Notes under the pieces: model-generated
Told to the model about the DNA's origin: nothing
The model's database searches: none
The model's input: the letters and a program-made list of their open reading frames with translations, nothing else
Made by a program: the position numbers and the translations under genes
Shown: one piece after another, positions 1 to 9,566 of the stretch
How the letters are laid out: each line of letters starts with the position of its first letter
Position numbering within the stretch: the stretch's first letter is position 1
Source of the DNA: Euglena gracilis
Taxonomy: Eukaryota > Euglenida > Euglenophyceae > Euglenales
Length of the DNA: 64,000 bases
Direction: 5' to 3'
Assembly (NCBI GenBank): GCA_039621445.1
Contig: CP154956.1
Location: forward strand, 90,712,482 to 90,776,481

Positions 1-409
1 TGATGTCAGCCGAATCTGAAAACTTTGCACTGATTCTGCTGGCAGAGGCAGCGGAACAAATCTCTGCAACAACGTTCACCGAATCTGAAAAAACCTCACT
101 GACGAAGTCAGTGAGCCGACCTCTGCTAACCATGTTCGCCGGCCCCACCCCCTGTGCGCCGCCGGTCGCCCCCGCGACCGGCGAGTCCCGGTGGGCCGAG
201 GGCCCGGGGGGGTCCTCGCCGTCGTGGAAAACCACCGACAGCCGGGGGGTGGGTGTTTCCGGGGTGGGGCCTGTGCTTTCTCGGGGAATTGGTGGGCTCA
301 GGCCAACTCCCATTTTTTCACCCAGGTGTTTCCCCCTACCCCAGCCGGTGCGTAGGATCGTTTTTTTAATGTTTTCTGAAAATTTGGTGAACACCGAATA
401 ATCTGCCAT
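1..409 (-). CDS. 5' part of a gag-like retroelement ORF, open at the left edge
   Basis: An ATG at 409-407 (MADYSVF...) opens a frame with no stop down to base 1, about 136 codons, continuing outside the window. After a short basic start it is Pro/Gly-rich, then reads SRGRLTDFVSEVFSDSV at about 130-80. The same order (a GATCCTACGC stretch, Pro/Gly-rich linker, then SRGGFTDSVSEEFLDSV) occurs at 2869-2660, so these are two copies of one gene family. The product is unknown. I infer a retroelement structural protein because the second copy sits beside a tyrosine recombinase gene and ends in a coiled coil. The plus-strand ORF across the same bases is a shadow. Confidence 0.5.
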   Translation of the reverse strand, partial: MADYSVFTKFSENIKKTILRTGWGRGKHLGEKMGVGLSPPIPRESTGPTPETPTPRLSVVFHDGEDPPGPSAHRDSPVAGATGGAQGVGPANMVSRGRLTDFVSEVFSDSVNVVAEICSAASASRISAKFSDSADI

Positions 410-1640
410 TTGGTGTGAAAATCTCACCTCTCTCTCTCTCTCACGCACACCTTACAGGCAAAAACCAACCCACTGAATCTGAAATGAATCCCAACCCACT
501 GGAGAAGCACTCAAACTGTTGGAAATCTGTGAGAATGACTGAATGTGATGGAAAAAACAACCTGGGGCAAGGAAGAGGGGATAGGGAATATGGGCGGCGG
601 TGAGTGTGGCGGTGTTGTAGGGTCTTCTTCAAACCAATCCTTCAATACAACCAACTTGAATACAACCAACAATGTAATGACCAACAATGTAATTGCCAAT
701 TCCAATTCAACAATGTGATTGATCAAATCCAATTCAATGTATTTCCTCTTTGCCAAATAATGGGGAAAACCCCTCAAGTTCTGTGAAAAATGACAAATTT
801 GAAGGCGCTTAGAAATTCGACCCGCTTCCAATTTAAGTCGCGGGTTTTTTTAACTGATTGGCTGTTAGCCGCGACTTTAAAATTTGCGCCTTCTGGCAAT
901 TTTTGGCTGCTGGCGAAAGCCGGCGGCCGACACCCCACCCTCGGAACCCCTCTTTGCGCGCTTTCCCAAAAACTTTTTGGCTCGAGTGGAATATCTGAGG
1001 TCTCCCCCCTGCCTCAGGATTTGGCAATAACCCAGATAAAGCTGCCACACTCGAAAACCACCATGAAACTGGACTGAAAATCCCAAAAGACTGTGCCGAT
1101 TCTCCAACATGTGTCCTTGTCCGGGGTAAAGTTTCTCTCTGGAAAAACTGTCCCGTGACAAAAGGACCAGTAAAAACACAAACAATGATCCCACCTGAAA
1201 TGCCTGATTTGTCCCCGTCTGGGATGGTGACACATGACAATGCCGTGCCCCGCCCCAATGACATTTGGGACAACCGAAAACTGAAAACTCTGAAACTGAA
1301 AATGAAAGATCATTGATATGGCTGCCTGAACACTAGGAGAAATTTCCCAAGCATCGTGGCTGGGCGTCTCCATTTAAGTGGAAAGCAACTGGGGAAAAAA
1401 CATGCACCCCAGAAACCAGATTCAAAATGTTTGACTTGGCTGTTTTTCCATAAGCCAAACTCTGTGAACTGAAAATCCAGATTTAAACTTCTGGCTGATT
1501 ACGCATCTGCCTCCAACACCAGATCACCACGAAAGATAAATGAAACCACAATCACAAAACAAAACACTGAAACATACTCGACACTGTAAGTCTTGTGCTG
1601 TGCCAGTCAGTGGTTAGACCTGTGCAAAGACCTCAAAAAA
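410..1640. other. Region between two gag-like ORF copies, no certain gene
   Basis: A CT microsatellite lies at 429-443. An imperfect inverted repeat at about 803-895 pairs GAAGGCGC and AAGTCGCGG with their complements. A plus-strand frame without ATG is open from about 1018, just after a good splice-acceptor-like tract (CCCCCCTGCCTCAG), to a TGA at about 1317. It could be an exon or chance; I do not recognise it. Nothing else is supported. Confidence 0.3.
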
Positions 1641-2869
1641 TCACCACCACCATTGATTCGGTGGAAACAACCCCCAGCTGTTCCAGGGATTTGTGTACCA
1701 GTCCCAACCCCACCAATCTTGAAACCAATTTGGTCTCAAATATTGAAAGTCGTTCCAGCTGTTTTTGGCAGGCCTCCAGAATTTTTTTGTCTGTCTGAAT
1801 TTTCTTGGCTGTGCGGCAAAATCCGAGGAAGATTTCTCAGAAGACACTGATGACGGCTGCAAATTTGTGACATGTCCAGAAGTCAGGTTCACAGGCACAA
1901 AATTTTCTGGACTTGGAAATTTTTCACTGGGCTGTAACTTTTCAGCGATTTGTAATTCAAACATTTTCAGCCGTTCCTCCAGAATCTTTTCTTCACTCTC
2001 CAGCCGTTTTGACAGAGCCTCGCCCTTCTCACACAGGGACTGGATGCTTTCAGAAAAACGGTGTTCAATTTCACTGCAAGTTCGTGTCAAAAGGTCATGA
2101 AAACCATCTGCCAAATTTCTCAGACGGGTTTCAATTTCAGCCATCTGTCCCTCCAAGTGGCTGGACTCACTTTGGCTGGGCACTTCCTCCAGTTTCCTCA
2201 GTCTCTCGTTCAGAGAAAAAGTGTTTGAAAATAATTCTGTGATACCTGCCTCAACTTTTTGCCACCACTCATCCCAAGGGTCATTAAAACTTTCAGGCTT
2301 TGTGACCTTTGAAGTTTCCACACTGTCTGATTTAACCCTCATCTGTCCTGATTCAGATTCACACGCCACACCTCTGATGTGCAAAACATTTGGACAAGCA
2401 AAACCCTCCGGTTTAACTTCAGGTTCTCTTGGCAGTGACCTTGTTGGGCTTACCCCTGACGCTTTACAAGATTGACATGGAGAAGATGAGTCAGGGCCAT
2501 GAGAATGTCCAATGGCTGCTTCACATCTGAGTTTCCAAAACTCCCTCTGAGACGCCAGATATTCAGCCTCCCTTTTTCTTTGTTCCTCTGTTTGGGTATC
2601 ACTGAATTCAATTCCCAACAATTTGAATTGGTCACAGTATTCTGTGATTTCTTTTTCATCAACGGAATCTAAAAATTCTTCACTGACAGAGTCAGTGAAG
2701 CCACCTCTGCTACCATGTTGGGGGGTGTGGACCCTCGCCCGTGTGCCCCCCCGACCCAGGGTCTCCAGTTGCCCCGCGTAGGATCTTTTTTTGCCACCAT
2801 TGTTGCTTTTTCCCCATTTTCCAACTTGAACTTTTCAACTGAAAGGCTGAAGCAACAAAGACAAACCAA
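1641..2869 (-). pseudogene. Gag-like coiled-coil ORF, one frameshift
   Basis: The main frame (2717-1641) gives over 326 residues with no good ATG. Its N-terminal residues up to about 2712 match the left-edge copy in the alternative frame (2869-2669). A single missing base at about 2711 (ATGGTAGC here, ATGGTTAGC in the other copy) explains the break. The protein has a charged N-terminus, a Ser/Pro linker, a long heptad-rich coiled coil (roughly residues 130-240 of the 326) and a Trp-rich C-terminus ending NQWWW. No enzyme motif is seen. It lies just downstream of the tyrosine recombinase gene on the same strand, so it is either a terminal ORF of that element or ORF1 of a neighbouring copy. Confidence 0.5.
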
Positions 2870-3050
2870 CCCACCTACTTAGGTGAGCAAATCACAGCAC
2901 GAAAACAAACCTGGCTGGAGAGGATAGGTGAGTACCTTTGAGTTCAGGAGTTGAGTGGAAAATATAATATGGAAATTAATGCCTTGGCTTCTTTGGAATT
3001 GTCCTTTTTGATCCTTCAATTCTCAATTGACTTTTCTACTTCTGTGATTT

Positions 3051-4411
3051 TCAATTCAAATTCTCAAATTCTACCTGGAATTTGCTGGGGTTCCAATTCC
3101 TCGCGCGTGGCGGTTGACTTGCTCCGGTGGTTCCTACCGGGGGTTTTTCTGGGAATTTTCTGGGAAATTTTTGGCTGCCGACGCCAGTGGCAGCCGACAT
3201 TAGTGCCGCCTCGCCGGAGTTGGCTGGCGATGCTGCTCCGACTTGGCGGCGTGACTTCTTGCCCCTTGGGGGGGTCCCCCCCCTCTCCCCCCCCTGGCCC
3301 CCACTCTCTGACCGAGGGCTTTTGAACACAAATTTTCTTTTACGGGTGGGGGGGTCGGGCTCACAAGGTCTTTGTGCTTCGCCCTCGGTGTCCCTTCCTC
3401 CCTTGTCGGTTTTCCTCGAGGGAGTACGAGACACATCGGGCTCCGCACTTTGCCCTTGTGAGGCCTGATTGTACACTGAAATTAGGGGGGCCAGGGCATT
3501 TTCCAGGGCACCTTGGGCACCAAGTCTTTGATAATGGGCTGTAAAAGCCTCCACCCCCCTCCAATGGCCAATTTCACAAACTTCTTTTGCAGAAAGGCCC
3601 AATTTTTTTGAGTAAACCAACTCCTGCCCCTCTGGTGGAGTGGGCCCCCCACACCTGGGGGGTTACCCCATGTTTGGCCAAAAAAAAATGTTTGTGATAG
3701 AAGCAATGGTGTCTGCACTTATGGCTCTGAAGGGGGTTTTAATGAAATCAGGAGGGGGCCCCCAGGTCTCACGAATAAACGTGTGGCAGCCGCATAACCC
3801 ATCATTAAATGAAAAGGGCTTATTTGTGGGCACTGGGGAATGGACACAACTCTTTCCCACCTGTGGAATTTTTGGCCTTTACGTTTAATTTTAATGTAGG
3901 GTGCCCTACCCAACACACTGGTGGTTCGTTTGACTTGTGCCACGTCGGAAGATCTGTATAAACAGAGGATTCGTGAGCAAAAGATAAGTTGTGTACGCAA
4001 TGTACAAATATCAGTGGGCATGGGCGCCTTTGCCAGCCCCAGGAGGATTGGGAGAGGATCCCAAAATGCCCCATACTTTTCCAGGTTCTGGTTCCAAAGC
4101 CCCTTGTAGGGGGTTAACAGGGTGTGGAATCTCAGCCCACCAAACCCAGGAATCAAAAGCGTAGCACTATATGCATTACGGGCTTGGGCCTTGGAAAATT
4201 GGAATAATTGAATTAAAGCGTCAGCCACTTGGTCTGTGGTGGCTTCAGGGGTGGGGACCCCCATGTGTTCCAAAATGACCCACAGAAGTGCAAAAGCACT
4301 CTGATAACGTTTTAGGCTGGGGTTTCTCCCCAGGAAATCGTTAATGGTCTTAACCTGAATTTGTTTCCCCTCCAAAATTTGCCTGAGCAAATTATGCAAA
4401 ACAGGGGCCAC
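3051..4411 (-). pseudogene. Tyrosine recombinase of the DIRS-type element, frameshifted
   Basis: The first frame (4411-3719, 230 aa) has a helical SAM-like N-terminal domain and a box I-like stretch, LYRSSDVAQV, with the first catalytic Arg. The last frame (3620-3051, 189 aa) has the C-terminal box, GHW...F..HYQRL, with the catalytic Tyr. Between them a third frame carries the H-x-x-R box (HSTR, 3631-3642), so all core boxes are present but spread over three frames with at least two single-base shifts near G/C runs. The C-terminal tail is basic (PTRKRKF). Family knowledge: this recombinase integrates DIRS/Ngaro-type elements in place of a DDE integrase. It follows RT-RNase H on the same strand, the usual order. 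Confidence 0.8.
3431..3465 (-). repeat. Inverted-repeat arm inside the recombinase 3' region
   Basis: These 35 bases reappear in opposite orientation at 24207-24241 with one mismatch, and again more diverged at about 24363-24397. They encode ASQGQSAEPDVS in the recombinase tail. The pair brackets the whole DIRS-type element and is consistent with inverted terminal or complementary regions typical of DIRS elements, though an old head-to-head copy is also possible. Confidence 0.55.
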
Positions 4412-5728
4412 CTGGGGGGTGGCATTTTTCCCCCCTGCAGTTGGTGAACATGCCCCTGTAGGGGGTGATTTTCAGGCAGGGGGTCCCTGGAACTTTCATT
4501 TTTATTAATTGGGGCCACCACGTGGCTGAATCCCAGTAGGGGGTGACCATCAAAACTTTGGTCTGGGGAAACATTTTCAACCTGGGTAGAAATTGTTGAA
4601 TTATTGACCAGGGGGGGTTTGCATAAAGATCCCCCATGTTGTCCAGCGGACATTGTAATGCATTTACTGCTGTGGCCTCAAAGTGTGGCCACCTGGCCAC
4701 AAATTGGGGCAGTTTTTTGTTGCCTGGGGAGGCAAATAAATGTGTTTTCAGATTTATGAAATCTTTGAATTGCTGTCTGAGCCATTGAAAAAGTTGGGGG
4801 TCTAAAGAGTAATCCCCCCTGTCCATTTCCCATCTGCTTATGGGGTCTGTCAGGCAGTCTTTTGAAGGTACCCAGTTCACTTGAAGGTTTACTTGTTTTT
4901 CCATGCACCATTTGAAAAATGGTCTTAGCATTTTGTTGAAGGGGTCCTTTCTGCCCCCTCCTTTTGTTAAGTAATAGTAAATTACCTGGTTGTCCACTGG
5001 CAAAGAAACAGTTTCTCCAGGTTTGCTCAAACTTTTTACAGTGCTGATTGCTGCACTCAGCTCCTTTACATTTATGTGTAAAATGGAGTCTTTTGTCCAA
5101 AATTCCTGAACAAGTTCTCCTGTATTGATGTCCAGCCCCCCCCATGCATGGGTGCTGCTGTCTGAGTGCAACTCTCTGGTTGCATTTTGGGGGAAGGGTC
5201 TGCCCCCCCAGGTGTCCAGCAGAATTTTTATTTCCCTTAATTGGGCCTTGATTTCCTGGGAAATGGGGTGTTTTGAGTCCCAGGGGGCTGTGGACTTTGC
5301 CACCAAAAAATTTGCCAGGGTGTCTGTAAAAGCCCTTAAAAAGGGCAGGGCCATTAGGTTGCATCTTATTTGGCCCAAAATGGCAGCCAGCTGCCTTTTT
5401 GACATGTAACCTTTTTTCACAACTTTTCCTAGCTCCTTTTTTATGGTTTTGGCTTTCTGGGGGGGCACCTGCAGCTTTACTTCCTGGAATTTTAGTTGAA
5501 AACCCAGATGGGTTACCACTTGGGTGGGCTGGAGGGTGGACTTTTTCACATTGATTTTGATCCCTGAATTCAGAAAATCTTTGACGACTGTGTTCAGGTG
5601 ATTTTTTAAAGTGTTTTGGGTGGGGGCCACCAGCAAAATGTCGTCCAGGTAAATAAAGACCTGGATGCCCCTTTTTCTCCACAGCTTTTCGAAAGTTTTC
5701 ATGACTGACATGAAAATTTGGGGCATTA
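4392..5728 (-). pseudogene. 3' part of DIRS-type RT plus RNase H, cut by an LTR insertion
   Basis: The genuine frame begins at 5728; upstream bases belong to the inserted LTR. It shows the RT catalytic YLDD box (5651-5640), then RNase H with Asp in HSDSS, Glu in VKEL, Asp in PVDNQ and Asp in TDPISR. A post-RNase H region follows (THLFASPGNKKLPQF, YANPPWSII, VTPYWDSATWWP) of the kind found in DIRS/Ngaro polyproteins. Frame and sequence continue from the RT N-terminal part at 22342-22571 once the insertion and one GCATTA copy are removed. The end overlaps the recombinase start (4411) by 20 bp in another frame. Confidence 0.85.
5723..5728. repeat. Target-site duplication GCATTA, left copy
   Basis: GCATTA abuts the 3' LTR here and recurs at 22336-22341 beside the 5' LTR. 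Removing the insert and one copy restores a continuous RT reading direction. Confidence 0.8.
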
Positions 5729-6036
5729 GTGTACGTCTGATTTCCAATTCCCAATTCCCAAAAAGCCTTCGCTTTCGCCTTGGCGCACCTACTTGGGAAC
5801 TAAAAATCAGAGTAACAGTAAAAACCCTTTTCCCACTTCCCAAGAAGCAAAGCACGGAGCAATGCAGGGAGGACGGACTGGAAATCCAAGTCCGGTCCAA
5901 GGAAAGGAAGGAAAAGGTATAAGAAGAATACCACCTGTGGAGAGAGAAGGGGGCACCCATTAGGAGATCCTAATAGGATCTGCTTCCATCCTAACTTCCT
6001 CAACGGAAGGGGACAGAAGCATACGCCTGGTACACA
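5729..6036 (-). repeat. 3' LTR of the nested LTR retrotransposon
   Basis: 308 bp, matching 22028-22335 base for base by my reading. In element orientation it runs TGTGTACC...GTACAC, so the ends form short inverted repeats. It contains the palindrome AGATCCTAATAGGATCT at 5965-5981. No convincing polyadenylation signal is visible. If canonical TG...CA ends are preferred the LTR is 307 bp (5730-6036). Confidence 0.9.
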
Positions 6037-6047
6037 TCCCCCTCCCA
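6037..6047 (-). promoter_or_regulatory. Polypurine tract next to the 3' LTR
   Basis: On the element strand the bases just before the 3' LTR read TGGGAGGGGGA, a typical plus-strand primer site for reverse transcription. Nothing comparable lies elsewhere at this junction. Confidence 0.75.
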
Positions 6048-6856
6048 GGGCTATGCCCGATTTCCCCTTTGGACCAGGCATTCTGGCCACAGGGATTTCG
6101 GACACAGACCTGGTCTGTGGGAGGTGCACCCTGGCGCATCCACAGGGGCCCTTTCCGTCGCACAGGGGTCCACTCAAAGGGGGGGGCGGAAAGGAGGGGA
6201 CCCAAAAGCCCAAAACGCGCAAAATGGTTTCACCTATTTTGCGGTGGCTTATGGGGTATAGTATATTATAGCCCATTGGGGAAAATGGGGCTGGCAGGTT
6301 TCCTTGCCAAGCAAACCCATCCACCCAGTTTGGGTGTGCCCAAGGCACTTGGGGTTGGGTCCATGGGCATTCCAGGAAAACCCATGGGGAGGGTGTGGAA
6401 GGAGGGGGCCTCTGACCAGTCAAACCTGGGCAGGGCGCATGGCCAGTCAAACCTGACCACGCAAAAGGAAATCCTACTCTACAAAACCAACTGCCGGCGA
6501 CAGCATTTGCCCCGGGGGGAAAGTAGAGAGGAGTGGGGGGTTGGCTTAGGCCAGAAAAATGGTGCTGTCTGGCAGCCTTAAGGCCTCAAACGGCCGAAAA
6601 GAAAAGAAGGGGAAAGGAAAAGAGGCCGTCGGCCCTGTGCGCTGCGTGTCGCACGCCCGCGAGAGGGGAGAGGGGAGAGGGGTGTGCATGCATGCGCACG
6701 GAATCCTGCACATGGCAGCATCCCGGTGGGAACTTACTAGCGGCGAATACCGCAAAGGGTCTTCGAGGGGGCTGTTCGGGCGAATACCCAAACAGGGTGT
6801 CAGGCGAATACCTGACGAGGGTGCTGAAAGACGCCGCATTGGCGCTGACAGACACC
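6048..6856 (-). other. 3' untranslated region of the LTR element
   Basis: About 800 bp between the last ORF and the polypurine tract, with no convincing coding frame. Three hairpins with different stems and the same loop CGAATA stand within 76 bp: 6740-6753, 6778-6789 and 6800-6815. Confidence 0.5.
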
Positions 6857-8551
6857 TCACCTGCCTTTATTGGCTGGACGTTCGCGGACCTCACGCCAGT
6901 AGTCGTGTTGGGGGTCCCCTAATGGGTCCTCAACCAACTCCAGTTGGCGTGGGGAACGCGGCGGAGCTGATTCACTCCGAATGGTGTTGAGCTCCGGATC
7001 GTTGACATCAAAGGAAGGGGTCTCCCAGTCCTTGATCCAATTATCCGGCAGCTTCTCCCTGGTACGCTCAGCATGATGCTGAAGATACCGTTGGAGTTGC
7101 TCCCAGAAAATTCTGGGCAGCATCACCGGCCAGATGATGTAATTCATCCGGGGGTGATTCGCAGGCACCTGGGGGGGCATCCCCGGGGTCTGCTTGAAGT
7201 TGATGTCATACATCCACCTCGCTGTCCGAGCTCTTGCGGTATGGGGCCGTAATACAGCCGCCAACCAACCTCTGAAGTCCACCAAATCGTGTTCTTCAGG
7301 AGGCCACAGTGGCAAGGCGTATCCGCCATGCTGACGCTTGGAGAACAGGGGGTAAACCTGTGTCTCCCAGTCGCCATCAGTCCAGAGGTAAGGCATTCTT
7401 ACCTTGGCATGTTCCTCGACGGCGAGGCGCATTGCCCCAGCGTCGATCTGGAACTCACGGGCCATTCCCGTGTGGCGGTAGCTTTCTACCTTTTTGAAGT
7501 CGGAGTGCTTCAGGCGTCCTTCCACCTGCTTGTACTCCTTCTTCCACTTCTCCAGTGTCTCCCAGTGCTGGGGGACAATGGTGGTGACTGCTCCATCAGC
7601 AGTCTGCACGAACTTGCCTCCTATACAGTTGATGCACAAGGCAGGGATATCCCTGTCGTGAGCATTCTCACTGTAGGAGTAGTTCAAGCTGTGCTTCCAG
7701 GCATTCAGGCACTCGCCACATACGAGCGCCACACAGTTCGGCACATATGCCCTGTGGTGGAACCACGAGGATTGCACCTGCCGCTTGCACACATGCACAA
7801 GCGGTTGGTTATGCCGCACATGGTGGCATACGGTGCACGTCCAGGCAAAGGACGTGCCGTGCTGGAAATCCAACACGCAGTCCTCACCAAAGTACTGTGC
7901 CAGTACTCTGGGTGAGCGCCTGTTCCAGAATGTCCAGGTATGTTCCGGGACATAGTGGAAAGGTTCTCCGCGGACGAAGAGGGGCTGAATCCATCGATTC
8001 AGTGACCCTTTCTGGTGCCTAATAGCAGCCAGTTTCTTCGTCCTCTCTTCCACGGTGCCTAGTCTGGTCAGGATATCCTGGGTCCAGAGCTGGGCATCCG
8101 CAGACACAGGAGGTGAAGCAGGTTCATCCTGCTCCTCATCCGTCGATCCGGCGGAAGACTGGGCCTGTCGACCACGAGCCTTACCTTTCGGTTTGCTCTG
8201 GCCGTACCCGGACGATGCAACGGCCGAATAGTCGTGCATTGTCGTAGGGCCTTTCGGCTGTCCGCCAGTCTGACCTCCAGCGCCACCTTTCGGTGGTGGT
8301 TTCCCATCACCGCCTTTGGAAGGGGGCTTACAGGGTGTCAGCACCCGGTTTGCCTCCTTTCGGCTTCGCACTCCCGGAATCAGGAGGTGACGCCTGCGGC
8401 TTACTCCTGGTATCAGGAGCCGATGGTGCCGGAGTAGACGTTTGCCGTCTGGGCGAAGCGGGCATACTGACCGCTGGGTCGCGCATGACGCTCCGAGGGG
8501 TCGGCAAACGTTCCTGGGGTTGTTCAGCCGGCCGTCGCCGAGCAGGTTCAT
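6857..8551 (-). CDS. Extra ORF of LTR element, Cys-rich zinc-binding-like protein, unknown function
   Basis: 564 codons; the first ~75 overlap the preceding Pro-rich ORF in another frame, so translation probably enters by a frameshift near 8330 rather than at this start. After a basic Gly/Lys/Pro linker comes a dense Cys/His region: C239-x2-C242-HH, C255, C273, C278-x2-C281 and C306-x2-C309, suggesting two or three zinc-binding modules. The rest is rich in Trp, Arg and His. I recognise no family. The position after integrase is where some LTR elements carry env or accessory genes, but I see no signal peptide or membrane segment, so an envelope role is unlikely. Confidence 0.6.
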   Translation of the reverse strand: MNLLGDGRLNNPRNVCRPLGASCATQRSVCPLRPDGKRLLRHHRLLIPGVSRRRHLLIPGVRSRKEANRVLTPCKPPSKGGDGKPPPKGGAGGQTGGQPKGPTTMHDYSAVASSGYGQSKPKGKARGRQAQSSAGSTDEEQDEPASPPVSADAQLWTQDILTRLGTVEERTKKLAAIRHQKGSLNRWIQPLFVRGEPFHYVPEHTWTFWNRRSPRVLAQYFGEDCVLDFQHGTSFAWTCTVCHHVRHNQPLVHVCKRQVQSSWFHHRAYVPNCVALVCGECLNAWKHSLNYSYSENAHDRDIPALCINCIGGKFVQTADGAVTTIVPQHWETLEKWKKEYKQVEGRLKHSDFKKVESYRHTGMAREFQIDAGAMRLAVEEHAKVRMPYLWTDGDWETQVYPLFSKRQHGGYALPLWPPEEHDLVDFRGWLAAVLRPHTARARTARWMYDINFKQTPGMPPQVPANHPRMNYIIWPVMLPRIFWEQLQRYLQHHAERTREKLPDNWIKDWETPSFDVNDPELNTIRSESAPPRSPRQLELVEDPLGDPQHDYWREVRERPANKGR

Positions 8552-9566
8552 CCTGTCCGACGAGGCGTGGCACTGTGGTCGTCACCGGAATCGGTGTTTC
8601 CACAGGCGCTGGCGCTCCCAGAAACTCTGCCATTGTCCTCGGGACTGCAGGGACCCTGCGCGGTGTCGGTGGTCGTGGGGGTATCTCCTCCACTTCCATT
8701 TCGACATCCGGTCTAGGAGGTTGATCCTCCACAACCGCTGGCGCAGGTGCTACAGGAGGTTGATCCTCCGCTGTAGCCGGTGCGACAGATGGCTCTGTCG
8801 GCTGGGGTTCATCCCCTGAAGGTGGTTGCACTGTTGCCGGAGATGGGGGTGTGGGGACACCGACATCTGGTGTCTCCACGACCTCAGCGGCGGAGCTTGA
8901 TGCTACACCTCCACCTCGTGGCGTTAGTGCAGCAGCCACGGCAGTAATGCCAGTGACCACGGCGCCGAGCACACGGCCTCCTAACGAGGTGCGTGCTGCG
9001 GGGCTGGTAGGTTCTTCGAGGATATCCTCGACGACCATACCAGTCATCTCGGCTCTAGGCTCAGCCGTTGGGACAGGCGTAGCAGCCACAGGTATATCCC
9101 CTGCGGGTGTTTCGTCTGGCCGAGGCTGTGCCGGAGCATGCAGAGCAGCGTAGAGGATATCCTCCACGTTCTCACCTTCCTCCTCAGGAAGTTCCTGGTC
9201 TCCACCTACCGGTGGACAGACGGGAGCCGTCGCGGGGGCCGGGGAAACCGATCTTTCCCCTGCCGCTCGCGGGGCAGAGACGAATGATACAGCCGTTCCT
9301 GTCGGAGACGGCGGCGCTGCCTCCAGTATGGTGACGGAGGGGCTGCGGTCGCGTTCCTCCCGCCGCGGAATCGCGGTGGTGGAAGCGACTGACGCCTCCC
9401 GTCTCCTTCGCGCCAGAGGTTCATCCTCTGGGGCGATGAAGGCGCGCAGATCCTCGGGCGAACGAGGATCGTCGGGGTGCCATCGGCATCCCTGGGCATC
9501 CGCCAGCCTGTAAAAGGCCAGCGTACTGCTACTGGCGCTGTTGGGCCAGGGTGGCGGCCATGATGG
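8328..9566 (-). CDS. Extra ORF of LTR element, Pro/Ala/Glu-rich segment, in frame after a UAG
   Basis: About 410 codons open in the same frame as the upstream 936-codon ORF, separated from it only by the amber codon at 9569-9567. The composition is low complexity: Pro, Ala, Glu and Val repeats such as VEDQPPVAPAPAVVEDQPP, acidic patches, and no recognisable domain. It ends at 8328, where the Cys-rich frame continues. It looks like a disordered linker between the product upstream and the Cys-rich domain downstream, so the three frames may be one long polyprotein. No good ATG starts it. Confidence 0.55.
   Translation of the reverse strand, partial: PSWPPPWPNSASSSTLAFYRLADAQGCRWHPDDPRSPEDLRAFIAPEDEPLARRRREASVASTTAIPRREERDRSPSVTILEAAPPSPTGTAVSFVSAPRAAGERSVSPAPATAPVCPPVGGDQELPEEEGENVEDILYAALHAPAQPRPDETPAGDIPVAATPVPTAEPRAEMTGMVVEDILEEPTSPAARTSLGGRVLGAVVTGITAVAAALTPRGGGVASSSAAEVVETPDVGVPTPPSPATVQPPSGDEPQPTEPSVAPATAEDQPPVAPAPAVVEDQPPRPDVEMEVEEIPPRPPTPRRVPAVPRTMAEFLGAPAPVETPIPVTTTVPRLVGQDEPARRRPAEQPQERLPTPRSVMRDPAVSMPASPRRQTSTPAPSAPDTRSKPQASPPDSGSAKPKGGKPGADTL

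Noticed and set aside
2695-2725. TGGTAGCAGAGG on the minus strand as a second primer-binding site with an LTR to its right
   Set aside because: The same place in the left-edge copy reads ATGGTTAGCAGAGG inside an open frame with matching protein on both sides, so it is coding sequence; no LTR pair was found.
8328-9200. Envelope-type gene downstream of integrase
   Set aside because: No signal peptide, transmembrane segment or glycoprotein-like Cys pattern; composition is Pro/Ala/Glu-rich.
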